Source of the DNA: Lacisediminimonas profundi
GTDB taxonomy: Bacteria > Pseudomonadota > Gammaproteobacteria > Burkholderiales > Burkholderiaceae_D
Reading direction: 5' to 3'
Length of the DNA: 64,000 nt
Assembly (NCBI RefSeq): GCF_008831265.1
Contig: NZ_VTTH01000004.1
Location: forward strand, 124,001 to 188,000
A program made the translations under genes and the position numbers. Below, piece after piece: positions 1-8,062 of the stretch; position 1 is the first letter of the stretch, and every line of letters starts with the position of its first letter. Under the pieces are notes generated by a model, which saw only the letters and a list, made by a program, of their open reading frames with translations, was not told the origin of the DNA and searched no databases.

Positions 1-210
1 CGGGCGCAGGAGGACAATGTCGTGCCGGCCGCGCACACCGATGCCTTCGTCGCCAGCCTGCCATCCCCGCCGCACGAAGCGATGATCGCCGGCTCGGACC
101 ACAGCAGCATTCCCTACCTTGAAGCAACCCAGCATGCGGTTGCCGGCTTTCTGCATGCCGGCTTCCGGAATGCCACAGTCCCGAATCCTGCAGCGCCGAC
201 GCGCTGCTGA
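1..210 (+). CDS. C-terminal end of an alpha/beta hydrolase (partial, cut by window edge)
   Basis: The frame is open from base 1 to a TGA at 208-210, so only about the last 69 residues are visible. They read like the end of an alpha/beta-hydrolase fold: an acidic turn QEDNVVP (the usual place of the catalytic Asp), then GSDHSSIP with the likely catalytic His, then a final helix ending AVAGFLHAG. The Asp/His reading follows the general pattern of the fold. The substrate cannot be told because the nucleophile elbow lies outside the window. The tail after FLHAG is unusually long and low in character. Confidence 0.6.
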   Translation, partial: RAQEDNVVPAAHTDAFVASLPSPPHEAMIAGSDHSSIPYLEATQHAVAGFLHAGFRNATVPNPAAPTRC

Positions 211-275
211 TCCTGTCGATATTTTCGGGACCGGTGGTAAATTGATGCGCTGGATCCACTTCGCCTTGCGTCCCC

Positions 276-2645
276 ATGCCCAAAGCAGCCAAATACCTCG
301 TCATCGGCCTCTCGGCCCTGCTGGTAATCGTCGCCGGTGGCGCCGCCTTCATCGCTGCTACCTTCAACCCGAACGACTACAAACCGCAAATCATCGCGCT
401 GGTGAAGGAAAAGAAGCAGCGCACGCTCAGCATTCCGGGCGAGATCAAGCTGAGCTTCTTCCCGAAAATTGGCGCCGACCTTGGCCGGGTCAGCATTTCC
501 GAACACAAGGGTAGCGCTGAATTCGCCAGCGTCGAAAAGGCGAAGGTGTCGCTGGCGCTGCTGCCGCTGCTGTCGAAGCAGCTGATTGTCGACCGTATCG
601 AGATCCAGGGGCTGAATGCGAACATCCGTCGGGACAAGACCGGCGCGACCAATTTTGACGACCTGCTGTCAAAGGAAGAAACCAGCAATCAGCAGCTTCG
701 CTTCGACATCGACAGCATCGATATCGGAAACGCCCGCATTGCGCTGGATGACCAGATGGCCGGGCGCAAGCTCGCGCTTACGGGGCTCCAATTGCAGACC
801 GGGCGCATAGCCAATGCGGTGCCAGGCAAGGCCAGCGTCGCAGCGCGCATCAAGAGCAGCGATCCGGCGCTGGATGCGGCCGTGAGCCTCAAGACCAACT
901 TCACCTTCGACCTCGACCGCAAGCGCTATGCAGTGAACAAGCTCGATGGCGAGCTGAAGGGATCGGCGCTTGGGGTGTCCGAGCTGCTACTGAAGATCGC
1001 TGGCGATGCCGACCTGCGCCCGGATGACAAGCGTTTCGACATCAGCGGACTGAAGCTGTCGGCGAGCGGCAAGCAAGCCGGCCAGCCGGTCGAAGTGACG
1101 CTGGATGCACCCAGGCTTTTGATCGGCGATAACAAGGTCAGCGGCGGCAAGGTCTCTGGTGAAGCGAAAATGTCGCCGGGCGGGCGCAACATCAGCGTCA
1201 GTTTCTCGCTGCCCACTTTCGAAGGCACGCCGCAAGCCTTCCGGCTCCCGAGCGTAACGCTTCAGGCCACCGTCAAGGACGCCATCACCGACGCCAAAGC
1301 CAGCATGGAAGGCAGCTTGGCCGGCGATCTGGACCAGTTGCAGTTCTCGTCACCGAAAATGAATGTCACGCTGTCCGGCAAGCAGGGAACGACGATCATG
1401 GGCGGGACGGTGTCGAGCGCGCTCAAGGCCAACCTGAAAACCGGCCTGATCGACCTGTCCGGCATTGCCGCCAGCATGACACTCCCCAACCCCGGCGGCG
1501 GAAGCATGACGCTGGCTGCCAGTGGCCGTGCGGGTGCCGACCTCAACAAGCAGAGCGCCAACGCCAGCCTGCAAGGCAAGCTGGATGAAAGCAGCTTTGA
1601 TGCGAAGATCGGCCTGGCGAAATTTTCGCCGGCGACCTGGGCCTTCGACATCGACATCGACAAGCTGGATGCGGACCGCTATAGCACCAAGTCGCCCGAG
1701 GGCAGTGCCGCACCGGCAGGCACGCCGGCTGCATCTCAGCCATCGCAGCCATCTCAGCCCGCGCAGCCGATCGACCTTTCCGCACTGCGCGAGCTGCAGG
1801 CAAGCGGCAGCCTGCGGGTCGGTAGCCTGAAGGTCCGGAACCTGCGGCTGGCCAAGCTCAGGCTCGACCTGCGCGCCGCCGGCGGCAAGCTGGATGTCAA
1901 TCCGATCAATGCCAGCCTGTATGGCGGCACGATGGCCGGCTCAGCCTCCGCTGTGGCCGCTGCGACACCGAAATTCTCAGTGCGCCAGACCCTGTCCGGT
2001 ATCAATCTCGGCCCCTTGCTGAAGGACGCGATCGGCAAGGATCCAATCGAGGGGCGCGGCAACGTCATGCTGGATGTGAGCACGGAAGGCGGACTGGCGG
2101 CCCAGTTGAAGAAGAACCTGAACGGCACGGCCCGGCTTGAGCTTCGCGACGGCTCGGTCAAAGGCTTCAATATCGCGCAGGCGATCCGCACCGCCAAGAG
2201 CGGGATTGGGGTCCTGAGCGGGAATGCCCCGACGCAGGCCGGCACCGGTTCCGCTTCCGGGCAGACGGATTTCAGCGAACTGTCGGGCAGTTTCCGCATT
2301 GCCCGCGGCGTTGCCCATAACGACGACCTGCGGGCGAAGTCACCGCTGTTGCGGGCGGATGGATCGGGCGACATCGATATAGGCGAAGACCGCCTCGACT
2401 ACCTGGTCAAGGCTACCGTCGTGTCCACCTTGCAGGGCCAGGCTGGTCCGGAGTTGCAGGCGTTGAAAGGCTTGACGGTGCCGGTACGGCTGTCGGGGCC
2501 GTTCACCGCGATCGGCTACAGGGTCGACTTCAGCGGCCTTGCGACCGAGCTGGTGAAAAAGCAGCTGGACAGCCGCAAGGACGACATCAGGGGCAAGGTC
2601 GAGGAGCAGCTGAAGGGGCAGTTGAAGGGACTGTTCGGGCGGTGA
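276..2645 (+). CDS. AsmA family protein
   Basis: 789 residues. One hydrophobic N-terminal segment (about residues 8-30) anchors a long periplasmic part, the layout of AsmA-family proteins, which are linked to outer-membrane assembly and inter-membrane lipid transport. The N-terminal block (PNDYKPQI, then IPGEIKLSFFPKIGADLG) is characteristic of AsmA. The C-terminal third (about 560-745), with the stretch GRGNVMLDVSTEGG and an LNGTARLELRDGSVKGFN-type segment, matches the AsmA C-terminal domain. A Pro/Ser/Gln-rich linker lies near residues 475-495. The ATG at 276 has a weak ribosome site but is placed exactly before the membrane segment. The gene stands alone, with a 700-bp inverted repeat downstream. 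The exact cellular role is not inferable. Confidence 0.88.
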   Translation: MPKAAKYLVIGLSALLVIVAGGAAFIAATFNPNDYKPQIIALVKEKKQRTLSIPGEIKLSFFPKIGADLGRVSISEHKGSAEFASVEKAKVSLALLPLLSKQLIVDRIEIQGLNANIRRDKTGATNFDDLLSKEETSNQQLRFDIDSIDIGNARIALDDQMAGRKLALTGLQLQTGRIANAVPGKASVAARIKSSDPALDAAVSLKTNFTFDLDRKRYAVNKLDGELKGSALGVSELLLKIAGDADLRPDDKRFDISGLKLSASGKQAGQPVEVTLDAPRLLIGDNKVSGGKVSGEAKMSPGGRNISVSFSLPTFEGTPQAFRLPSVTLQATVKDAITDAKASMEGSLAGDLDQLQFSSPKMNVTLSGKQGTTIMGGTVSSALKANLKTGLIDLSGIAASMTLPNPGGGSMTLAASGRAGADLNKQSANASLQGKLDESSFDAKIGLAKFSPATWAFDIDIDKLDADRYSTKSPEGSAAPAGTPAASQPSQPSQPAQPIDLSALRELQASGSLRVGSLKVRNLRLAKLRLDLRAAGGKLDVNPINASLYGGTMAGSASAVAAATPKFSVRQTLSGINLGPLLKDAIGKDPIEGRGNVMLDVSTEGGLAAQLKKNLNGTARLELRDGSVKGFNIAQAIRTAKSGIGVLSGNAPTQAGTGSASGQTDFSELSGSFRIARGVAHNDDLRAKSPLLRADGSGDIDIGEDRLDYLVKATVVSTLQGQAGPELQALKGLTVPVRLSGPFTAIGYRVDFSGLATELVKKQLDSRKDDIRGKVEEQLKGQLKGLFGR

Positions 2646-2675
2646 GTGGTTGGGACGTTTTGTGGTTTTTAGCTC

Positions 2676-3375
2676 TTTGGCTTGCAGTTCGTGCGGCTGG
2701 GTTTGATGGTTGTCGGTGTGAAGCCGGGAGACACCCCGGCAGGTGTGTAACTTTCTTTTGGAAAAGAAAGTCACCAAAGAAACCAAAGTCAAAACCCACT
2801 TGGCCAACGCCCGCTTCGATCGCCAACCAGACTCGGATGTCTGGGCTAATCCAGTGCGGCGTTCGCGAGCGATGATCCCTCGGCTGTGTGCCGCTTACCT
2901 AATCAGCCAACCCCATGAAGTGTCTTATACCGATGCCCAGCGCACCGTTGACTCTTTATGGTTTTCGAAGCTTCAAACAAGCGACGGAGGGGATCTGTTC
3001 ACGAAAGGCAGAGAGCGGCAAAAAATCGCTTGCGACATCCGCGCCCCCTGACAACCCGCCCTCAAGAGCCAATTAGCGGCTTCGAAAACCATTAAGAGTC
3101 AACGAGCGGTGGTGTGCGGTCGGCGGCATTGAAGTGGGTTGGCTGATCCCGGTCAGAGGCGAACGTGTGGCAGTACCTTCCTCGCGAACGCCGCACTGGA
3201 TTAGCCCAGACATCCGAGTCTGGTTGGCGATCGAAGCGGGCGTTGGCCAAGTGGGTTTTGACGTTTTTTCTTTGGTTCCTTTCTTTTTCAAAAAGAAAGG
3301 AACACACCCGCCGGGGTGTCTCCCGGCTTCACAACCACAACCATCAAACCCAGCCAAACGAACCGCAAGCCAAAT
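2676..3375. repeat. Large intergenic inverted repeat (about 297-bp arms, 107-bp spacer)
   Basis: The arms at 2676-2972 and 3079-3375 are imperfect reverse complements. Nearly identical blocks include the 26-nt segments at 2946-2971 and 3079-3104, and a long block around 2786-2869 matched by about 3184-3262. The least conserved part is about 2870-2905. Each arm holds two smaller palindromes: GCCGGG/CCCGGC (2723-2740 and 3310-3327) and an A/T-rich one (2750-2771 and 3278-3300). The element fills the space between two convergent genes. Short open frames inside it (for example 2743-3051 plus and 3073-3357 minus) are mirror images of each other and are not believed to be genes. No transposase or target-site duplication was seen. 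This 837-bp gap (2646-3482) otherwise holds only the short repeat at 3421-3465. Confidence 0.85.
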
Positions 3376-3420
3376 AGAGGCAAAACAACTAAACCACCCA
3401 CCGATATAACTAATGACCAG

Positions 3421-3465
3421 CCTTTCAGGGAAGGGAGCGTTCGTGGCGTTCGCCCGGCTACGCTA
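3421..3465 (+). repeat. Dispersed 45-bp repeat, copy 1
   Basis: The segment shares a core of about 45 bp with 23969-24014, including TTCGTGGCGT and the end TACGCTA. It lies just outside the large inverted repeat and before the end of the hydrolase gene at 3483. Copy 2 carries a perfect hairpin on its left side that is absent here. Function unknown. Confidence 0.6.
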
Positions 3466-3482
3466 GTTGAACCAGAGCCGAA

Positions 3483-4322
3483 CTATCCCTGCAGAAATCG
3501 GGCAATCGGCTCGATCTGCCCCGGCACATTCAGGCATGGCGCATGGCCGCAGCCCGGTACCGTCAGCAGCGTCGCCTTCGGCCCGCGCTGCGTCATCTCC
3601 TGTGCTGTTTCCGGCGCCAGCAAATCCGAATTTTCCCCGCGCAGCAGCAGCACCGGCATGTCGAGACTGTCGAACTCCGCCTCAAGCACGTAGTCATCCG
3701 GATAGTTGAAGAACTGCTTCACCATGTTCGGGTCGTAATGCGTGGTGATCTTGCCGTCCGGCAGCCGCCGCACCGATGTCTCGGCCATCCGCCGCCACTG
3801 CGCATCGCTTTGCCATCCGTAGGGCGTGTAGACAGTGCGCAGGTACTGCTCCAGCTCGGTCACCGTGTCGAACTGCGGCGGGCTGCCGGCGTAGGATTTG
3901 ATGCGGTCCACGGCGCTTTGCGCGATCCGGCTGCCGATGTCATTGAGCACCAGATGCGAGATGCGCCCACGCAGCGTCGTCGCCGCCGCCTTGATGCCGA
4001 TGGCGCCGCCCATCGACGTGCCGATCCAGCGCACTTGCTGCAGCCCGAGCTGGTCCAGCAGCGAGCGCGCCAGCCCTGCATAGAAGTCCAGGCAGTATTC
4101 CGCGTCCGGGCGCGCACTCCATTGCGAAAATCCGCGGCCGATGGTGTCGGGGCAGATGATGCGGTAACGGTCGGCAAGAGTGGCGGCAATGTCGTCAAAG
4201 TCACGCCCGGTTCGCGCCAGGCCGTGCCACATGACCAGCGGCGGCGCATCGGCCGCGCCCCATTGGACGAAATGGATTTCGCGATCGAGACAACGGAGGT
4301 AGTGCGAGCTTGGCTGCATCAT
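3483..4322 (-). CDS. Alpha/beta hydrolase at the end of an ABC importer operon
   Basis: 279 residues. The nucleophile elbow reads GTSMGG (Ser near residue 104). An oxyanion-type HGLARTGRDFD stretch is near residue 33. A late PVLLLRGENSDLL gives the candidate catalytic Asp, and GCGHAPCL the catalytic His. The frame stays open upstream into livM, but the ATG at 4322 overlaps the livM stop as ATGA and gives a normal N terminus, so I start there. Translational coupling to livM suggests it acts on the imported compound, perhaps an ester or a C-C bond, but the substrate is unknown. The family also includes meta-cleavage hydrolases and esterases. Confidence 0.85.
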   Translation of the reverse strand: MMQPSSHYLRCLDREIHFVQWGAADAPPLVMWHGLARTGRDFDDIAATLADRYRIICPDTIGRGFSQWSARPDAEYCLDFYAGLARSLLDQLGLQQVRWIGTSMGGAIGIKAAATTLRGRISHLVLNDIGSRIAQSAVDRIKSYAGSPPQFDTVTELEQYLRTVYTPYGWQSDAQWRRMAETSVRRLPDGKITTHYDPNMVKQFFNYPDDYVLEAEFDSLDMPVLLLRGENSDLLAPETAQEMTQRGPKATLLTVPGCGHAPCLNVPGQIEPIARFLQG

Positions 4323-5389
4323 TTCGCTCCTTGCGTACGTCCGCGCAGCTTGCCTACCATGCCGGTCGGGAAGAAATACACCGACAGCACGAACAGCACG
4401 CCCAGCCACAGCAGCCAGCGGTCCGGCGACAGCAGCGCCGACAGCCACGCAATGCCTTGGGTGGCGCTGGCGCCGATCGCCATCAGGTCCTGCAGGTAAC
4501 TCTGCGCAAGGGTAAAGATGGTGGTGCCGATCACCGCGCCGTACATCGTACCCATGCCGCCGATCACGACGATCAGCAGGATGTCGATCATGATCTCGAA
4601 AGACAACGAGGCGTCCGGCCCGTTGTACCGCAACCAGATGGCGAGCAGTGCGCCGGCCAGCGTGGCAAACAGTGCTGCCAGTACATTCGACAAGGTGCGG
4701 AAGACCACGGTCCGGTAGCCGATCGCCTCGGCGCGGAAGTCATTCTCGCGAATCGCCTGCAGTACCCGGCCGAACGGCGAGTTGACGATGCGCAGCATGG
4801 CCAGGAACAGCACGACCGCCGCGAAAAAGACGATGTAATAGGTGATGAACCGGCCGTCCAGCGATGCGTTCAGGATTGGTTCCTCGGCCAGCTGGAATGC
4901 GGGCGACAACACTTCCGGCAGCTTGAAATTCAGGCCGTCTTCGCCGCCGGTAAAGTCCGACAGCTGCGAAGCGAGTGTCTGGAATGCAGACGCGACCGCC
5001 AGCGTGATCATGGCGTAAAAGATCGCCCTCACCCGCAGCGAGAACAGCCCGATCACCAGCGACAGCAGCATCGATACCAGCAGCGCGCAGACGATGCCGA
5101 TTCCCAGCGCTGACCAGCTTGCCCCCAGCCTGGTGCTGGCAATCGCCACGCCGTAAGCGCCGATGCCGAAGAACATCGTGTGCGCGAACGAGACGATGCC
5201 CGTATAGCCGAGCAACAGGTCGTAACTGGCCACCAGCACAATGAATATCAGGATCTTGGCCGCTACGTTGAGCGCCTTGGAACCGGGGAAAATGAAGGGC
5301 GCGAAAGCCAGGCAGAAGACGATGACGATCAGCATCGCCGACAGCCAGCGATTTCGTGGCAGGTCGTGGGAGAGCAGGCGGGCAATCAT
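4319..5389 (-). CDS. livM: Branched-chain-type ABC transporter permease LivM
   Basis: 356 residues with about ten hydrophobic segments in the inner membrane. The LivM hallmark GYTGIVSFAHTMFFGIGAYG is near residues 65-84, and the cytoplasmic coupling region reads SPFGRVLQAIRENDFRAEAIGY. It is the second permease of the importer encoded by the genes up to 9232. It follows livH by 18 nt and overlaps the next hydrolase gene by 4 nt. HAAT-family permeases carry amino acids, urea, amides or aromatic acids, so the name gives the family and not the substrate. Confidence 0.92.
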   Translation of the reverse strand: MIARLLSHDLPRNRWLSAMLIVIVFCLAFAPFIFPGSKALNVAAKILIFIVLVASYDLLLGYTGIVSFAHTMFFGIGAYGVAIASTRLGASWSALGIGIVCALLVSMLLSLVIGLFSLRVRAIFYAMITLAVASAFQTLASQLSDFTGGEDGLNFKLPEVLSPAFQLAEEPILNASLDGRFITYYIVFFAAVVLFLAMLRIVNSPFGRVLQAIRENDFRAEAIGYRTVVFRTLSNVLAALFATLAGALLAIWLRYNGPDASLSFEIMIDILLIVVIGGMGTMYGAVIGTTIFTLAQSYLQDLMAIGASATQGIAWLSALLSPDRWLLWLGVLFVLSVYFFPTGMVGKLRGRTQGAK

Positions 5390-5407
5390 GGCTTGGTCAT
5401 CGCTTCA

Positions 5408-6442
5408 TCACCGGTTCGCTACCGGATAAAGACCTTGCGGGCGCCACAGCAGGATGGCAGCCATCAGCAGGATGTTGGAAAACAGCGCCACCTTCGGCGC
5501 CAGAAAGCCGGTGTAATTTGCCAGCAGCCCGACCAGCATTGCGCCGAGGAAGCAGCCGCCGGTCGAGCCCAGCCCGCCGATGATGATGACGATGAAGATC
5601 AGCACGTTCACGCGCGCACCCATCTGCGGCACCACGCCCTGCTGGTACAGGCCCCACATCACGCCGCCCAGCCCGGCCAGCGCCGAGCCGGCGACGAATA
5701 CGCCGACGAACAGCCGGCGGATCCGATAGCCGAGGCTCTCGACCATTTCGCGGTCCTGCACGCCGGCGCGGATCAGCAGGCCCAGCTTGGTCCGGTTCAG
5801 CACCAGCAGCATGGCCACGAAAACCACCAGCCCGACCAGCACCGCAAGCAGGCGGAATTTTTCGATGGCTGCGTCGCCGAGCAGGATGGCGCCGCGCAGG
5901 GTGGTGGGCAATTCGAGCGCGATCAACTGCGGTCCCCAGATCATCTTGATCAGCTCCTCGCCGACCACCATGCCGCCCATCGTGATCAGGATCTGCATCA
6001 GGTGCTGGCCATACACGCGCCGCACCAGCACCCGCTCGAAAACATATCCGAGCAGGCCGGCGCCGGCCATGGCGACCACCGCGGCGATCGCTATCGCGGC
6101 GAGGTTCAGGCCGAGATGGTCTGCGGTGGTCCAGCCGCTCATCAGGCCGAGCACCGACACCGCGATGAAGGCGCCCAGCGCGATGAACACGCCATGGCCG
6201 AAATTGAGCACGTCCATCAGGCCGAAGATCAGCGTCAGGCCGGAGGCGATGATGAAGATGATCATGCCCATCGCCAGTCCGGCCGCGGTCAGCGTGATCC
6301 AGGTCGGCAGCGAGCCGACGAAAGGCAACGCCAGCAAGCCCAGTGCCGGCACCAGCAGCAGCGGCAGCCAGTCGATGGCAATGGCCGGGCCGGCTGCGGA
6401 AGCGGCCGGGGTGGTGGAATCTGTTGCGGGAAGCGCGCTCAT
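5408..6442 (-). CDS. livH: Branched-chain-type ABC transporter permease LivH
   Basis: 344 residues. Family signs are the LTLIFGLMDVLNFGHGVF segment and the C-terminal IIIGGLGSTGGCFLGAMLVG followed by WRPQGLYP, all typical of LivH. A hydrophilic Ala/Ser/Thr-rich N-terminal tail of about 25 residues precedes the first membrane segment. An upstream ATG at 6466 lies inside livF and lacks a ribosome site. The ATG at 6442 has GAGGA five bases ahead and is preferred, leaving a gap of 7 nt after livF. The protein pairs with LivM to form the membrane channel. Confidence 0.92.
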   Translation of the reverse strand: MSALPATDSTTPAASAAGPAIAIDWLPLLLVPALGLLALPFVGSLPTWITLTAAGLAMGMIIFIIASGLTLIFGLMDVLNFGHGVFIALGAFIAVSVLGLMSGWTTADHLGLNLAAIAIAAVVAMAGAGLLGYVFERVLVRRVYGQHLMQILITMGGMVVGEELIKMIWGPQLIALELPTTLRGAILLGDAAIEKFRLLAVLVGLVVFVAMLLVLNRTKLGLLIRAGVQDREMVESLGYRIRRLFVGVFVAGSALAGLGGVMWGLYQQGVVPQMGARVNVLIFIVIIIGGLGSTGGCFLGAMLVGLLANYTGFLAPKVALFSNILLMAAILLWRPQGLYPVANR

Positions 6443-6449
6443 ATGGTCC

Positions 6450-7187
6450 TCACTGGTGGGCGCCAAGCGACAGCCCTAGCAGCCGGCCTTGCAGCGCCTG
6501 GTCTTCAGCCAGCTCCGCCATCGGGCCGGCATGCACGATCTTGCCGTCATCCATCACCGCTACCCGGTCGCCGAGCTGGCGCGCGAAGTTGAAGTTCTGT
6601 TCCACCAGCAGGATGGTGGTCTCGGTCTGCTTCAGCTCGCGGAATGCGGAAATCATGTTGGCGATGATGGCGGGAGCCAGTCCCTTGCTGGGTTCGTCGA
6701 TCAGGATCAGCTTGCGCGGTTCGACGATGGCGCGCGATACCGCCAGCATCTGCTTCTGCCCGCCGGACAGCTTGCCGGCCGGATACGCCCAGAATTTTTT
6801 CATTGCCGGGAATAACTTGAAGATCCAATCGAGCCGGGCGGCATCGATGTCTTCCGCACGGCGCGCGCCGCGTGCGGCCAGCAGCATGTTTTCGCGTACC
6901 GTCAGGTCGGCGAAGATGCCCATGTTTTCCGGCACGTAGGCGATGTCACGCTGCGCGATCTCCGGTGTCGGCTTGCCGCGCAACTCCTCGCCGTCGAAGC
7001 GGATGCTGCCCTGCGACGCCTGCCACAAGCCCATGATGGTGCGCAGCGTGGTGGTCTTGCCGGCGCCATTGCGGCCCAGCAGCATGGTCAGCTGGCCGCG
7101 CGGCACCTCGAGTTCGACCCCGTGCAGGATATGGTAGGCGCCGATGTGGGTGTGCACGCCGGCCAGTTTCAGCAATGGCTCGCTCAT
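6450..7187 (-). CDS. livF: Branched-chain-type ABC transporter ATPase LivF
   Basis: 245 residues. Walker A GRNGAGKTT is near residue 38, the signature LSGGQKQMLAVSRAI near 138, and Walker B LILIDEPSKGLAP near 160. The ending with a switch His (LLVEQNF region) is also as in LivF. The start overlaps the livG stop by 4 nt. It energises the LivH/LivM permease pair together with LivG. Confidence 0.94.
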   Translation of the reverse strand: MSEPLLKLAGVHTHIGAYHILHGVELEVPRGQLTMLLGRNGAGKTTTLRTIMGLWQASQGSIRFDGEELRGKPTPEIAQRDIAYVPENMGIFADLTVRENMLLAARGARRAEDIDAARLDWIFKLFPAMKKFWAYPAGKLSGGQKQMLAVSRAIVEPRKLILIDEPSKGLAPAIIANMISAFRELKQTETTILLVEQNFNFARQLGDRVAVMDDGKIVHAGPMAELAEDQALQGRLLGLSLGAHQ

Positions 7188-7954
7188 GCCGCCTCCTCCA
7201 CCGGCGCCAGTCCGAGATAGGCCTGTTGCACCAGCGGCGAGGCGATCACCGCTTCCGGCTCGCCATCGGCCATCAGCGCGCCGTTGTGCAGCACGATGAT
7301 GCGGTCGGCCAGTTCCCGTACCACGTCCATCTTGTGCTCCACCAGCAGTATGGTCTTGTCGCGCTGCTGCTTGAGCATGCGGATCAGGTCGAGGATCACC
7401 GGCACTTCATCCACGCTCATGCCGGCGGTCGGCTCGTCGAACATGTAGACCGCGGGTTCGAGCGCCATCAGCATGCCGACTTCCAGCTTGCGCTGGTCGC
7501 CGTGCGGCAGGGATGCAGCGGTCGCATCGCGGCGGGCTTCCAGGGCCACCGCTTCCAGTACCTGGTCGGCGCGCGACACCAGGTCCTTGTGGTGGCTCCA
7601 CACATGCAGCAGGTCGAGTCCGAGCCGCTGCCGCGATTGCAGGGCCAGGCGTATGTTCTCCATCACGCTCAGGTGCGGGAACAGGCTGGTGAGCTGGAAT
7701 GCCCGTCCGATCCCGGCGTGGGTGCGGGCCGACGGGGACAGGCCGGATATGTCTCGGCCATCCAGCAACACCTGCCCGGCGCTGGCTTTGAGCTGGCCGG
7801 AAATCAGGTTGAAGTAGGTGGTCTTGCCGGCGCCGTTGGGGCCGACAATCGCGGTCAGCGTCCCCGGCTGGAACGCGCAGGACACCGCGTTGACCGCAAC
7901 GTGGCCGCCGAAGCGTATCGTCAGGTCGCGGGTTTCGAGTGAGGGTGTGGACAT
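7184..7954 (-). CDS. livG: Branched-chain-type ABC transporter ATPase LivG
   Basis: 256 residues. Walker A GPNGAGKTTYFNLISG is near residue 38. The signature region reads LPHGDQRKLEVGMLMALEP near residue 150, a variant with HGDQ where most family members have GQQ. Walker B is YMFDEPTAGM. The frame extends upstream, but the ATG at 7954 with an AGGA nine bases ahead gives the normal N terminus. A 108-nt gap with a strong hairpin separates it from the receptor gene, whereas all later junctions in the operon overlap or are under 20 nt. Confidence 0.92.
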   Translation of the reverse strand: MSTPSLETRDLTIRFGGHVAVNAVSCAFQPGTLTAIVGPNGAGKTTYFNLISGQLKASAGQVLLDGRDISGLSPSARTHAGIGRAFQLTSLFPHLSVMENIRLALQSRQRLGLDLLHVWSHHKDLVSRADQVLEAVALEARRDATAASLPHGDQRKLEVGMLMALEPAVYMFDEPTAGMSVDEVPVILDLIRMLKQQRDKTILLVEHKMDVVRELADRIIVLHNGALMADGEPEAVIASPLVQQAYLGLAPVEEAA

Positions 7955-7988
7955 CTGTGGCGTCCTTGCTGGCGGGCAGCGATTCGGG

Positions 7989-8021
7989 TGCAAAGGGCGG
8001 CCACCGGGCTCACCCTTTGCA
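7989..8021 (-). other. Intercistronic mRNA hairpin between receptor gene and livG
   Basis: A perfect 9-bp stem, TGCAAAGGG paired with CCCTTTGCA (7989-7997 and 8013-8021), closes a 15-nt G+C-rich loop. No T run follows on the minus strand, so it does not look like an intrinsic terminator. Hairpins here commonly protect the receptor mRNA and lower expression of the downstream permease genes; that role is inferred. Confidence 0.55.
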
Positions 8022-8062
8022 TCCCACGGCATTGACGCCGCGCTGCCTGGTCTTGATGTCGA

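Noticed and set aside
2743-3357. Short open frames inside the inverted repeat, both strands, with similar protein sequence
   Set aside because: They are similar only because they are the two arms of the same repeat; none has a ribosome site or known domain.
5180-6592. 470-codon plus-strand open frame opposite livH and livM
   Set aside because: Gln/His/Arg-rich sequence typical of the reverse of hydrophobic membrane genes.
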